64,000 nt of DNA from Paenibacillus sp. J2TS4 (GTDB lineage: Bacteria; Bacillota; Bacilli; Paenibacillales; NBRC-103111), in contig NZ_BOSH01000019.1 of assembly GCF_018403245.1 (NCBI RefSeq), forward strand, positions 1-64,000, in the 5' to 3' direction. A program made the translations under genes and the position numbers. How positions within the stretch are numbered: position 1 is the stretch's first letter; each line of letters starts with the position of its first letter. Positions 34,626-43,378 of the stretch are shown piece after piece. The notes beneath the pieces are model-generated. The model saw nothing but the letters and a program-made list of their open reading frames with translations. It ran no database searches and was not told the origin of the DNA.

Positions 34626-36407
34626 CTAGGGCTTGAACCAAATATCTTTGAACTGCACCCATTCAAGAGAGTCTAGCGAAATTCCTTTAACCGATGGATG
34701 GTAGACGGTTTTGAGATGCTTCTGATATAGGAACAGCACAACATTGTAAGCTTTCAAATGCTTCTCTACCTCAAGCAGCAATTTCGTACGATGGCCGGTA
34801 GACGGCTCTGAGGTGACTTCCCGGATTTTGTCATCCAGCAGTTCGGCGATCTCTCCTGTGGAATGCTGGCTGATGCTTTGATACAAATCAATGAGTCTGA
34901 GCTCCGTATCGGAGTCGAGCATGATGGAGAACAGAATCAGATCATAATGGAGCCGATCCTCTCCTTTAAAACGCTCCAGGGGAAGCAAGGTCACTTCCAC
35001 GTTCAGTCCCACCTCGCGACAGACGCTCGCGAACAATTCCGCATCCTTCTCGTATTGCGGAATGGTACATAGAGCCAGCGTTTCTCCTTCATAACCCGCT
35101 TGCTGTAAATTTTTAATAGACTCTGCTGGATCGAAATCTCCGTAGCTATCTCCCGATTTATGCAGGAAGCCGTCTGCCGGATAGATAACATCGCCGGCCA
35201 AGGAGTCCAGAATCCTGTTTCGATTCACGGCGGAGAAGAATGCTTTGCGAAGATCGGTATTGGACAGAGGCCCTGTCTTGAGCATATTCCAGGTAACGAA
35301 TTTGCAGGTCGTTCCCTGATGCTTAACTTGATTCCAATCGTTAGCCGCCGCCGTATCCGGCAGGCGGAAATTGTGAATGATTTGAAAGCTGTCCAATTTA
35401 TCATAACGGAGCGGGTCATTCAGATTGGGAAGCTTCCATATTTCGACGCGGTCGAGATGAGCCCGTCCTTGAAAATAAAAGGGGAAGGCCTCCAAAGTAC
35501 ACATCGTGTGATCGTTTCGCGTCAATTTAAAAGGGCCTGTCCCGACAGGCATCCGCTCGAAGGAATCTCCCGGCTGCTCGCAGACGTCCTCAGGCACAAC
35601 AGAGGCCCGGTTGGTGCATAGCCAGGGCAGAAACAATTCGTTCGCTTCTTTTAAACGGACGGTCAGAGTTGTCGGATCAGCGGCGACGGCTTCTTCAATA
35701 TTGTTATAGATCCAGCGATACAGCGATTTTTCCTCGAGGCCGCGAAGCCGGTTAAGGGAATAGGCGGCGTCCTGAGCTTTCATCTCCCGGCCGTGATGGA
35801 ACAGGATCCCTTTGCGCAAATAGAAGGTCCACTCGGTCCTTGAGCGGTTCGTTTCCCAGGCATGGGCTAAATGGGGCTCGATCTCCCCGGTTAACGGTTG
35901 ACGCCGGACCAGACTGTCGAACAATTGACTGACCAGGTGCGACTCGCTGGCGTAATTAATATGAATCGGATCGAGTGTATAGATCGGCTGGCTCATAGGG
36001 AAGCGGAGAGAATCGATCTGAATGCCTGTTCCGCTTTCCTTCGTATATCCAAAGTAACTGTACAGCCAATCATGGAATGTTTCCTTCAGAGTAGTAGGAA
36101 GCAGCGGAGACTGGATTTGTTCCAGAGCCCCCTTCAAGTCTTTTTTCTCCACCAATTGCTGGGCTGCGCGCAGCGCCATATCCTCAACGGGTTTGATAAA
36201 TGTCAGAGTAGAGCGGTTCCCTCTTCCCCGTCTCGGCTTCCACTCCAACCAACCCGATTCACCCATTCGTTTGAGAACCATAATGACATTGCGAGGAGTG
36301 CATTCCAGGCCATCAGCCAGTTCATCCAGTCTGACCTCCAGTGGTTCGAACTCTGCAGCATGAGCATAAATTTGCCTTAGTTTAAGATAATGGCGGGTCA
36401 TGATCAT
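34626..36407 (-). CDS. SgrR-family transcriptional regulator with solute-binding domain
   Basis: 593 aa. The N-terminal SgrR winged helix (about 1-110: VRLDELADGLECTPRNVIMVLKRMGESGWLEWKPRRGRGN) is followed by a domain homologous to family 5 extracellular binding proteins (about 145-590: PIYTLDPIHINYASESHLVS, LLVQ-like hydrophobic core, LAHAWETN, WTFYLRKGILFHHG, MPVGTGPFKL). No signal peptide, so the binding domain is cytoplasmic and senses a small ligand. SgrR of enterobacteria responds to sugar-phosphate stress; in Firmicutes relatives often control a nearby MFS transporter, absent here. AAGGAG lies upstream of the ATG. It is convergent with the LCP gene. Confidence 0.9.
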   Translation of the reverse strand: MIMTRHYLKLRQIYAHAAEFEPLEVRLDELADGLECTPRNVIMVLKRMGESGWLEWKPRRGRGNRSTLTFIKPVEDMALRAAQQLVEKKDLKGALEQIQSPLLPTTLKETFHDWLYSYFGYTKESGTGIQIDSLRFPMSQPIYTLDPIHINYASESHLVSQLFDSLVRRQPLTGEIEPHLAHAWETNRSRTEWTFYLRKGILFHHGREMKAQDAAYSLNRLRGLEEKSLYRWIYNNIEEAVAADPTTLTVRLKEANELFLPWLCTNRASVVPEDVCEQPGDSFERMPVGTGPFKLTRNDHTMCTLEAFPFYFQGRAHLDRVEIWKLPNLNDPLRYDKLDSFQIIHNFRLPDTAAANDWNQVKHQGTTCKFVTWNMLKTGPLSNTDLRKAFFSAVNRNRILDSLAGDVIYPADGFLHKSGDSYGDFDPAESIKNLQQAGYEGETLALCTIPQYEKDAELFASVCREVGLNVEVTLLPLERFKGEDRLHYDLILFSIMLDSDTELRLIDLYQSISQHSTGEIAELLDDKIREVTSEPSTGHRTKLLLEVEKHLKAYNVVLFLYQKHLKTVYHPSVKGISLDSLEWVQFKDIWFKP

Positions 36408-36585
36408 GGGCGTATTCTCCTTTTACTATTAATACGAATCTATATTGTCGGCATTAAAGATACCATAATACATCGCATAAAATGTGAAATAAAGCAAAAG
36501 AAACTTGCTCTTTTTCTTCCTATTTTACAATGTAAAATAAAAAGTAGAAAGCCCAAAGGTTTTCGTCCGACAGGAGGGAAAGAAG

Positions 36586-36957
36586 ATGAAGTGGAATGCT
36601 TACTGGGGAAAACAGGCTGCCTCTGTTCTTAAGCATTATCCGGGGGAGGATGAGCGAACAGTCGAATATACTGTTCTGAGTCTAGCGAAAATTGTCTATG
36701 GCATGGATTGCCTCCATATGGCTACTCGTGCGGCCGCGGGCCAATATGCCTTATCGGTGCTTCCCCCGCGATGGCACAAGCTGATTAGGGAAGCTTTGCG
36801 GATTAATCGGATTCGATCGTCTACCTCTTACTATGAGTCGGAGCAAGCTCGTACAGAAGAGATGCGCCAATTTATTCGCTATGTGATCGATTATTGCGAG
36901 ATTAAAAGAATAGAAGAAGAACAGCCGTCTGTTACAGAACTGGCGGATGGTACCTGA
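36586..36957 (+). CDS. Conserved hypothetical protein
   Basis: 123 aa, soluble and mostly helical, rich in Arg, Glu and aromatic residues (VEYTVLSLAKIVYGMDCLHM, VLPPRWHKLIREALRINRIR, MRQFIRYVIDYCEIKRIEEE). AGGAGGG lies 7 nt before the ATG, which strongly supports expression. I do not recognise a family. It is divergent from the SgrR-like gene. After its stop, 36973-37017 contains nested GC-rich stems (CGGGGAA with TTCCCCG) that could end transcription toward the convergent acetyltransferase gene. Confidence 0.6.
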   Translation: MKWNAYWGKQAASVLKHYPGEDERTVEYTVLSLAKIVYGMDCLHMATRAAAGQYALSVLPPRWHKLIREALRINRIRSSTSYYESEQARTEEMRQFIRYVIDYCEIKRIEEEQPSVTELADGT

Positions 36958-37103
36958 TTAACGGATGTGCAGCGGGGAAGACTCAGGAGGGGAGCGCCTT
37001 CGCTGCGTTCCCCGGGAAACTCCGGGCGTAAAGCCCCTTTATGACCCTATATAGAATGCATAAGTTCCTGCTTCCTGGCTGTAAAAAGCAAAGTGGGGTT
37101 ATT

Positions 37104-37580
37104 TTACGGCTCTGCATATTCCAAGGTTATGGCAGCAAGCGGCTTTCCCCGCTTATCCTCGGTTTTGCTGATGCTAACGGGTTTAAATCCTAGCTTCGTA
37201 TACAGCAGCAGGGCTGGCAGATTGTTGTTATGGCAAACGAGACAGACCCTTGGAATTTGGTATTTCTCGCGGGCAATTGCGACCATCGTTCGCACCAAAT
37301 AAGCTCCGGCCCCTTGGTTCCGCAAGGCCGGATTGACAATGACATTGCCAATATGGCACACTTCGCCGGGCTTTAGCAAATAATAATTGGCGAAGCCTGC
37401 TATGGATTCCGCCGACAAAATGACGGTCGATTCAAATCTCTTGTCCACAGCTTCCTGCAGCTGCTCTTTAGTTAGCGGATATCGGCCACCCGGGAACATG
37501 TAGAACAATTCCTTCTCACTGCTCGGGAATCGGCAAATCGATTCCAAATCCTCTGGTTTTACGGCTCGGTAGGTAAACAT
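37104..37580 (-). CDS. GNAT-family N-acetyltransferase
   Basis: 158-aa acetyltransferase. The acetyl-CoA binding motif A is CHIGNVIVNPALRNQGAGAY, with the R/Q-x-x-G-x-G/A loop at NQGAGA, followed by LVRTMVAIA and the final strand region ALLLYTKLGFKPVS, where the conserved Tyr acts as general acid in many members. Substrate unknown. The start is ATG with GAGGAG upstream. It is a single gene, divergent from the two-component system at 37815. Confidence 0.88.
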   Translation of the reverse strand: MFTYRAVKPEDLESICRFPSSEKELFYMFPGGRYPLTKEQLQEAVDKRFESTVILSAESIAGFANYYLLKPGEVCHIGNVIVNPALRNQGAGAYLVRTMVAIAREKYQIPRVCLVCHNNNLPALLLYTKLGFKPVSISKTEDKRGKPLAAITLEYAEP

Positions 37581-37814
37581 TCTGAGCTCCTCCTTTGCAG
37601 ATTGCTCTTACCCCATTCTATTATTTTATTGGCACTTATATCTATCACCCTTTTGTATCAACAACTTATGACTCGAGTCATGAGTATCTTGATGCACCGT
37701 TTTAATAAAAGTTATGTTAAATTTAAGACTCCATATTACAGAATCGTTTACAATGAAAGAAACAAATAAATCAAGAATCGTGGCTGGTTGGCTGAGTCAA
37801 GGGGGAAATAGGGA

Positions 37815-38522
37815 ATGTCTCATACGATATTGATTGCGGATGATGAAGAGGAAATTAGGGAGCTTCTTTCTCTATATATGGAAAAGGAGCGGTTTAAAGT
37901 TCTGGAGGCCGCTAATGGCCTAGAGGTGCTGAAACTGCTCGAAGAGCATACCGTCGACCTGATTTTGCTGGATATCATGATGCCCAATATGAATGGTCTT
38001 GAAGCTTTGAAGGAAATAAGGAAGAGCCAGTATATCCCGATCATTCTGCTATCGGCCAAAGGAGAGGACTACGATAAAATATTGGGGCTCGGACTAGGGG
38101 CCGACGATTATATTTCCAAGCCGTTCAATCCGTTAGAGGTGACGGCCAGAGTAGGTGCCCAGCTCCGCCGTTACCATCGATTCGGAATGGTGGCGGATGA
38201 AGCGGACAGCCAAGGGCTGATCCGATCGGGAGAGCTGACGCTGGACCAGGAAAGCTGCATCGTCACTCGAAATGGGGAGGAGCTGCCGCTCACTTCCATG
38301 GAGTATAAAATAGCTTTACTGCTTATGCGGCATCCCGGCAAAGTCTTTACGAAACGTAAAATATTTGAGTCCGTCTGGGAAGAAGCGTACTATGGCGACG
38401 ACAATACCATTATGGTGCACATTAGTAAAATAAGGGAAAAGCTGGAGGTAGACCCGCGAAATCCGGTCTATATTAAAACAGTTCGCGGGATCGGCTATAA
38501 GTGGGAGAAGCAGGTACAATAA
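37815..38522 (+). CDS. OmpR-family response regulator
   Basis: 235 aa. The receiver domain (1-118) has the acidic pocket DDEEE, phospho-acceptor Asp53 in LILLDIMMPN, the switch residue in IILLSAKGED and the Lys of YISKPFNP. The C-terminal OmpR winged helix (about 140-233) has LTSMEYKIALLLMRHPGKVF, DDNTIMVHISKIREKL and VRGIGYKW. It ends 1 bp before the kinase start, so both form one transcript. The ABC exporter genes downstream are likely targets, as in drug-responsive systems of Firmicutes. Confidence 0.93.
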   Translation: MSHTILIADDEEEIRELLSLYMEKERFKVLEAANGLEVLKLLEEHTVDLILLDIMMPNMNGLEALKEIRKSQYIPIILLSAKGEDYDKILGLGLGADDYISKPFNPLEVTARVGAQLRRYHRFGMVADEADSQGLIRSGELTLDQESCIVTRNGEELPLTSMEYKIALLLMRHPGKVFTKRKIFESVWEEAYYGDDNTIMVHISKIREKLEVDPRNPVYIKTVRGIGYKWEKQVQ

Positions 38523-38523
38523 A

Positions 38524-39933
38524 ATGAAGGCGAGAAAAATATATCCGACGTTGATGTGGAATTATTTCATGATCATTCTGATTACCTCTCTTGTCGTGAT
38601 CATCAGTTTTATTTATATTGGCTACTCCATTTATCAAAGCATTAAAGCGAGCACTCTTCCTTTGGTTAATGCGGAGGATTTGGTACAGAGCGATTACCAA
38701 AACCTGTCGATCGGCGAGCTGGTGGAGCTCGGTGCATGGGTGGAAATAGTAAACGCTGAGTATGAATTGGTGTATGTGATTGGGGAGAAGCAGGATTCCT
38801 ACGAGCGGTATACGACTGCTGAGCTTTTACTCCTTCTCAGTTATTCGCCGGAACGGGATGTTTACACATCGGCGGTTTCCTTTGTAGCGGATGATGGCGA
38901 GCCCTATTCCATGCTGTTGAAAATTCCGAAGGAAGCTGTCAGTGGATCGATTGATCTAATGAGGAATTCCGACCAGACGTTTGGCGAAGTCGCTGTTCAT
39001 TTGCTTTTGTCCTTTCTGGCCATTCCCGTGCTTCTTCTATTGATTGTCTTCATCTATACTTTCTGGACAGCCAAAAGAATCAGCCGGCCGCTGCAGACGA
39101 TTGCCAAAGGCTTGTCCCGCATGGTTCGCGGCGATTATGGCACAAGAATTCAGTTGAAAGCAGTGCCGAAATCCGAGATCGGACAAATTCGTGATGCCTT
39201 TAATGTGTTGTCGGACAGGCTTGAAGCGAGTGAACGGGAAACCAAAAGGCTGGAAGAAAGCAAACAGCGGATGTTAATCGACCTGTCGCATGATTTAAAA
39301 ACTCCGATGACGACCATTCAAGGATATGCCAAGACGCTGTCCGATCCTATTGAAATAGATGACGAGAAGAAGAAGCGTTATTTGAAAATTATTTATAATA
39401 AATCGGTTCGGATGACCGCTTTAATCGACTCTATGTTCGACCTGCTTAAGCTGGATGCCCCGGATTTTCATTTATCGCTGCAACGCAAAGATTTTACCGA
39501 TTTTATGCGAGAAATGGTTGCAGAGCATTATGAACAAATGGATGAAAAGCGGCTGGATGTACATATCGATCTACCTCAGGAATCCATTATGCTGGACTTT
39601 GATCAACGGCATATGAGCCGGGTTGTAGTGAATTTGTTTACCAACGCTGTGAAATACAATGATCCCGGCACGATGCTTCGAATCTGTTTGAGACAGGAGA
39701 GCTCAGCAGCGGTTCTGGAAATTGCGGACAGAGGTAAAGGGATTCCTGATAAATTGAAAGCTACTTTATTTGATCCGTTTGTCCGGGGAGATGAAGCAAG
39801 ATCAAGTATAGGAGGCACCGGGCTTGGCTTGGCGATTGCTCACAAGATCATCCAGAAGCATGGGGGCCAATTGAGTCTAGCCTCTAACGACCAGGAGAAG
39901 ACGATATTCGTCATCCGTCTCCCGCTTTCTTAA
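38524..39933 (+). CDS. Sensor histidine kinase
   Basis: 469-aa membrane kinase: first helix (YFMIILITSLVVIISFIYIG, ~14-33), an external loop of about 115 residues, second helix (~158-180), HAMP domain (RISRPLQTIAKGLSRMVRGD), dimerisation domain with His256 in DLSHDLKTPMTTIQGYA, and the ATPase domain with VVNLFTNAVKYN (N box), IADRGKGIP (G1), LFDPFVRGD (F) and GGTGLGLAIAHKII (G2). It pairs with the preceding regulator. Signal unknown. A terminator follows, then a separate promoter region for the ABC genes. Confidence 0.92.
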   Translation: MKARKIYPTLMWNYFMIILITSLVVIISFIYIGYSIYQSIKASTLPLVNAEDLVQSDYQNLSIGELVELGAWVEIVNAEYELVYVIGEKQDSYERYTTAELLLLLSYSPERDVYTSAVSFVADDGEPYSMLLKIPKEAVSGSIDLMRNSDQTFGEVAVHLLLSFLAIPVLLLLIVFIYTFWTAKRISRPLQTIAKGLSRMVRGDYGTRIQLKAVPKSEIGQIRDAFNVLSDRLEASERETKRLEESKQRMLIDLSHDLKTPMTTIQGYAKTLSDPIEIDDEKKKRYLKIIYNKSVRMTALIDSMFDLLKLDAPDFHLSLQRKDFTDFMREMVAEHYEQMDEKRLDVHIDLPQESIMLDFDQRHMSRVVVNLFTNAVKYNDPGTMLRICLRQESSAAVLEIADRGKGIPDKLKATLFDPFVRGDEARSSIGGTGLGLAIAHKIIQKHGGQLSLASNDQEKTIFVIRLPLS

Positions 39934-39960
39934 CTTCTTCTTAATACTTATTCGTTATTT

Positions 39961-39990
39961 AAACCGTACAAGCTAATTGTGCGGTTTTTT
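39961..39990 (+). terminator. Terminator of the two-component operon
   Basis: AACCGTACAA pairs with TTGTGCGGTT, including one G-T pair, around a 5-nt loop and is followed by TTTTTT within 39985-39990. Between this and the ABC gene (40219) lies a small TGCCG/CGGCA hairpin at 40058-40075, which could be regulatory. Confidence 0.85.
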
Positions 39991-40218
39991 CTAATGTTAA
40001 GAATTTATAAGATTCACACTTATAATCATGCTTATTGTTCACCGCGAAACGTTATTCTGCCGTTAAAGGACGGCAATATCCGTTTACGCTTGCGTGGCGG
40101 GGACTACATTGTATTAAGGTAAGGATCACATTATCTAAAGATTGCTTTAAGCCTGAAGAAAGATGAGAAGTGTAATATGTTTGTAGTCATTATCAATATA
40201 GAACAGGAGAGGACCAGG

Positions 40219-41211
40219 ATGGAACTTAAGGGGAACCCGAAGAAAAACTTGACCGACGATCATAAGCCTATTCTAGAAATTTATCAGGTTTATAAGAAAA
40301 TGGGGGGCCGTGCCATTATTCAAAATCTGACACTTAATGCCTACTCTGGTGAAGTACTAGGGCTGCTGGGGCCGAACGGGGCAGGCAAAACGACGCTTAT
40401 TCGGATGATCGTCGGATTAATGTCGACAACATCCGGCAGAATCTCCATCGCAGGTCATGATATTTCCCGGGAAAAGGTTAAGGCGTTGAAGCATGTAGGA
40501 ACCATTATCGAAAATCCGGAGATGTACAAATTTCTGTCGGGCTACGACAATCTGCTTCATTATTCAAGGATGGTGCGAGGAGTAGATAAAGCGAGAATCG
40601 CGTACCTGGTTAAGCTCGTCGGACTCGAGTTCCGTATCCGCGATAAGGTTAAAACCTATTCGCTCGGGATGAGACAGCGGCTGGGTGTCGCTCAAGCTCT
40701 GCTCCATAATCCTTCATTGCTGCTGTTGGACGAGCCGACAAATGGACTGGACCCAGCGGGAATCCGGGAATTGAGAGATTATCTGAAGAGGCTGGCGCAT
40801 GAAGAAAATGTAGCCGTAGTTGTCTCCAGTCATCTGCTGTCGGAAATGGAGTTAATGTGTGATCGGGTCGCCATCGTTCAGAATGGTTCTGTTAAAGATA
40901 TTCAAAAAGTGAATCACACGACCGTAGCAGGAGCGGCAGAGAATATTCCCGTTGTATTTAATATCGACCGGCCTGATTTGGCCCAAAGTGCCATTCAGGC
41001 GGCTCATCCCGAAGTGGATGTTTACGAGGATCCGGCAGGGGTGCGTATGACCGCGGAGATTGAACAGATTCCGGTGATAAACGAATGCTTGGTAGCGGCA
41101 GGGGTTAAAGTATATGAAATCCGAATGCTGGCTAAAAGCCTGGAGGATAAATTTCTGGAAGTAACCAATGAAAAACAGCTGAAATTAGCGGAGAGCGGGA
41201 AAAGGGGATAG
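40219..41211 (+). CDS. ABC transporter ATP-binding protein (BcrA/CcmA-like)
   Basis: 330-aa exporter ATPase. Walker A GPNGAGKTT, Q-loop region IIENPEMYKF, signature YSLGMRQRLGVAQALL, Walker B LLLDEPTNGLDPAG and H-loop VVSSHLLSEME are intact. The C-terminal ~90 residues form the extra domain usual in bacitracin-type (BcrA) ATPases. ATG 40219 follows AGGAGAGG; the open frame extends 14 codons further without a ribosome site. It is followed 3 bp later by its permease. The pair and the upstream two-component system resemble antibiotic-resistance modules; the substrate is unknown. Confidence 0.9.
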   Translation: MELKGNPKKNLTDDHKPILEIYQVYKKMGGRAIIQNLTLNAYSGEVLGLLGPNGAGKTTLIRMIVGLMSTTSGRISIAGHDISREKVKALKHVGTIIENPEMYKFLSGYDNLLHYSRMVRGVDKARIAYLVKLVGLEFRIRDKVKTYSLGMRQRLGVAQALLHNPSLLLLDEPTNGLDPAGIRELRDYLKRLAHEENVAVVVSSHLLSEMELMCDRVAIVQNGSVKDIQKVNHTTVAGAAENIPVVFNIDRPDLAQSAIQAAHPEVDVYEDPAGVRMTAEIEQIPVINECLVAAGVKVYEIRMLAKSLEDKFLEVTNEKQLKLAESGKRG

Positions 41212-41214
41212 GAA

Positions 41215-42153
41215 ATGAATCTATTATCGCTTATAAAGAATGAAAATATGAAAATATACCGGAGAGTGAGAACGTGGATTTTTATAGGTCTTCTGGTTGG
41301 AACGGTTATTACTATATTTCTATTGAGCCGGGCCACGGAAGCCAATCTCGATTGGCAGAAGCAGCTGCATAGTACAAACCAATATTTGCAGAGCGAACTG
41401 GCCGATCCGACTGTTTCTGATTTCGAGAAGCAGGAGTTGCGAAATGAACTGGCAATTAACGAGTATCGGCTGGAGCATAATTATCCGCCAATGGACGAAG
41501 CGACTTTATGGGGGACGGTGGAAGGATACACGCTCTTAATCCCGCTGATTACTTTGTTTACCGTTATCATCGCAGCAGATAGTGTAGCGAGGGAATATTC
41601 TTGGGGAACGATGAAGCTGCTGCTGGTTCGCCCGGTAACGCGTTCGCGAATTCTATTGGCCAAATATTTATCGGCGTTGATGTTCGCATTGATCATGCTG
41701 GCGCTCTTATTTATTAGCTCCATGCTCATAGGAGGGATTCAATTTGGGTTTGGAGGGGCCGTTCCGCCGCATCTATCTGTAGTTGACGGTGTGGTGCGAG
41801 AAAGCTCTACCCTGCTTTATCTTCTACAGGTTTACGGTCTTAAATCGGTTCATCTGCTCATGATTGTAACTTTCGCATTCATGATCTCTACTTTATTCAA
41901 AAGCGGGTCATTGGCTACGGCCTTATCCATTATTCTTATGTTTACAGGGAATGCGATCGTGCTTTTCTTCAGTAAGTACAGCTGGGTGAAGTATTTGTTG
42001 TTCACTCATACAAACCTTATTCCTTATACACAAGGCGGTGCGCCGATGGAGGGCTTGACGCTAGGCTTCTCCTTAGCTATTTTGGCTTTGTATTATGTTT
42101 TGTTCATTTCCCTTGCCTGGCTAGTTTTTAACAAAAGGGATGTATCGGGATAG
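41215..42153 (+). CDS. ABC-2 type transporter permease
   Basis: 312-aa membrane protein with six likely helices: one near residues 20-38 (WIFIGLLVGTVITIFLLSRA), then after a large external loop a group from about 105 to 305 (YTLLIPLITLFTVIIAADSV, YLSALMFALIMLALLFISSM, LLMIVTFAFMISTLFKSGSL, ALSIILMFTGNAIVLFF, LAILALYYVLFISLAWLVFN). The segment VAREYSWGTMKLLLVRPVTR is the conserved cytoplasmic loop of ABC-2 permeases. It forms the exporter with the preceding ATPase, 3 bp away. Confidence 0.88.
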   Translation: MNLLSLIKNENMKIYRRVRTWIFIGLLVGTVITIFLLSRATEANLDWQKQLHSTNQYLQSELADPTVSDFEKQELRNELAINEYRLEHNYPPMDEATLWGTVEGYTLLIPLITLFTVIIAADSVAREYSWGTMKLLLVRPVTRSRILLAKYLSALMFALIMLALLFISSMLIGGIQFGFGGAVPPHLSVVDGVVRESSTLLYLLQVYGLKSVHLLMIVTFAFMISTLFKSGSLATALSIILMFTGNAIVLFFSKYSWVKYLLFTHTNLIPYTQGGAPMEGLTLGFSLAILALYYVLFISLAWLVFNKRDVSG

Positions 42154-42227
42154 AAGCAAGTCAGGAAACAAAATCAGCAACAAATTTAGCGATAAGTATT
42201 CAGCATGTCGTCCCTTTGAGCATTCTT

Positions 42228-42695
42228 CTATAATTTGTCCAAGTCTTTCATTAGCTGATGAACAGAATCGGGATCGAGCTTACCTTTTCTTTTAAATTCA
42301 ATCAGATGCTCATTCAGTTGATGTCCAAGCCGTTCGTAGTACTCCTCTTGCTCCAGGCCGGCTGGATCGAACCAAACATACGAGTCGTCAACGGAGCTGT
42401 TGCGAAGATAGGGACGAATCCACGCTTTCGGATAGGTGTACTCTTGTTCTCCAAGTACAATCGCTAATACATCGTCGTGCTCCACAGGCATAAAATGAAA
42501 ATACGTTTCTTTATGTCCGCCTTCAGCCAAATTAAGATGGAGGTAATGGTACATCAAGTAATGCTCACCTGTATGATTATCCTTCATAAGCTCATAGGCT
42601 TCGTTTTTCGTCTCGTTCAGTTTTTGGACTGTCTCCAGTCTTTGCTCCAGCAAGGTGTGGGGGATGCGTTTTAAAACCGATAAAGATTCACTCAT
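42228..42695 (-). CDS. Conserved hypothetical protein
   Basis: 155-aa soluble protein. An N-terminal helix (LSVLKRIPHTLLEQRLETVQ) is followed by a beta-rich middle (GEHYLMYHYLHLNLAEGG, TYFHFMPVEHDDVLAIVLGE) and a C-terminal helical tail (LGHQLNEHLIEFKRKGKL). AAGGAAG lies 6 nt before the ATG. I do not recognise a family with confidence. It is convergent with the ABC permease gene, and a MITE-like repeat starts 19 bp upstream of it. Confidence 0.6.
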   Translation of the reverse strand: MSESLSVLKRIPHTLLEQRLETVQKLNETKNEAYELMKDNHTGEHYLMYHYLHLNLAEGGHKETYFHFMPVEHDDVLAIVLGEQEYTYPKAWIRPYLRNSSVDDSYVWFDPAGLEQEEYYERLGHQLNEHLIEFKRKGKLDPDSVHQLMKDLDKL

Positions 42696-42713
42696 GTTCA
42701 GCTTCCTTTCTTA

Positions 42714-42957
42714 TGCCACTAAAGAAAGGGATCATTCCGTTCCGAAGGAAAGTGCCTCCGAAGCTTCAAACATCATACTCCTTCCCCAAAAAGTGAAGAT
42801 TGGCATAGTAGCGAATCCATTTACTTTTCAGGGACCCCAACCCAAGCCAAAGCTCCTTAAATATGGGATGGGCCTACGGATGGTAGGAATACAAAGCCAA
42901 AACTCGCCCTGGAAGCATCTTTCTTTCTCCACTCCATGATCTATGAATTCTTTAGTT
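42714..42957. repeat. MITE-like repeat, longer copy
   Basis: This 244-bp segment matches, in inverted orientation, 62318-62496. Outer blocks are nearly identical (for example GATCATTCCGTTCCGAAGGA and CAAAACTCGCCCTGGAAGCA), while a middle stretch differs and is about 65 bp longer here. Ends are GCCACTAAAG and CTTTAGTT, a degraded form of the 10-bp terminal inverted repeat of the other copy. There is no transposase. Confidence 0.7.
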
Positions 42958-43036
42958 TAATAGTTATATAACGACATTATAGCATACGCACTTCAATAGT
43001 CCGCACCGAATATATTCCTTCTAAATATGACAGAAC

Positions 43037-43066
43037 AACGTCCCTTTTCTTCAGAGAAGGGACGTT
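43037..43066. terminator. Strong intergenic hairpin
   Basis: AACGTCCCTTTTC pairs with GAGAAGGGACGTT over 13 positions (one G-T pair) around a TTCA loop. No T-run follows, so it may be a relic terminator or a regulatory stem. It lies in the 683-bp gap between the hypothetical gene at 42695 and the SLH protein. Confidence 0.5.
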
Positions 43067-43332
43067 CTACATAAGCCTGTCCGTCCACTGATTTCGCAAC
43101 TTATTAAGGATATCTTTCTCGCTGTCAAATTCATTTTGTAGATATGAATGTCCATCCGGGCACTATTCTCATAAAGTGAAGCAAACTTCCATCTCTCTTT
43201 CCATTCAAAGATCAATAATGAAACGGGTTTGGTGCAGAACCAGCTTGAGTTTAATAACGGACCATAAATTAGCACATAGCCACCATAAGTTAGTCTATAG
43301 GAGAGAAAGGGAATGTTTGGTAAGTTACATAA

Positions 43333-43346
43333 TGTAAACGCTATCA
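43333..43346 (+). promoter_or_regulatory. CcpA cre site of the SLH protein gene
   Basis: TGTAAACGCTATCA matches the cre consensus TGWAANCGNTNWCA at every position. It lies 33 bp upstream of the GTG start at 43379 (or inside the coding region if the ATG at 43313 is used). Catabolite repression of a polysaccharide-active surface protein is expected. Confidence 0.8.
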
Positions 43347-43378
43347 AAAATAAAAATGGGAAAGGTGAGGATGAAATA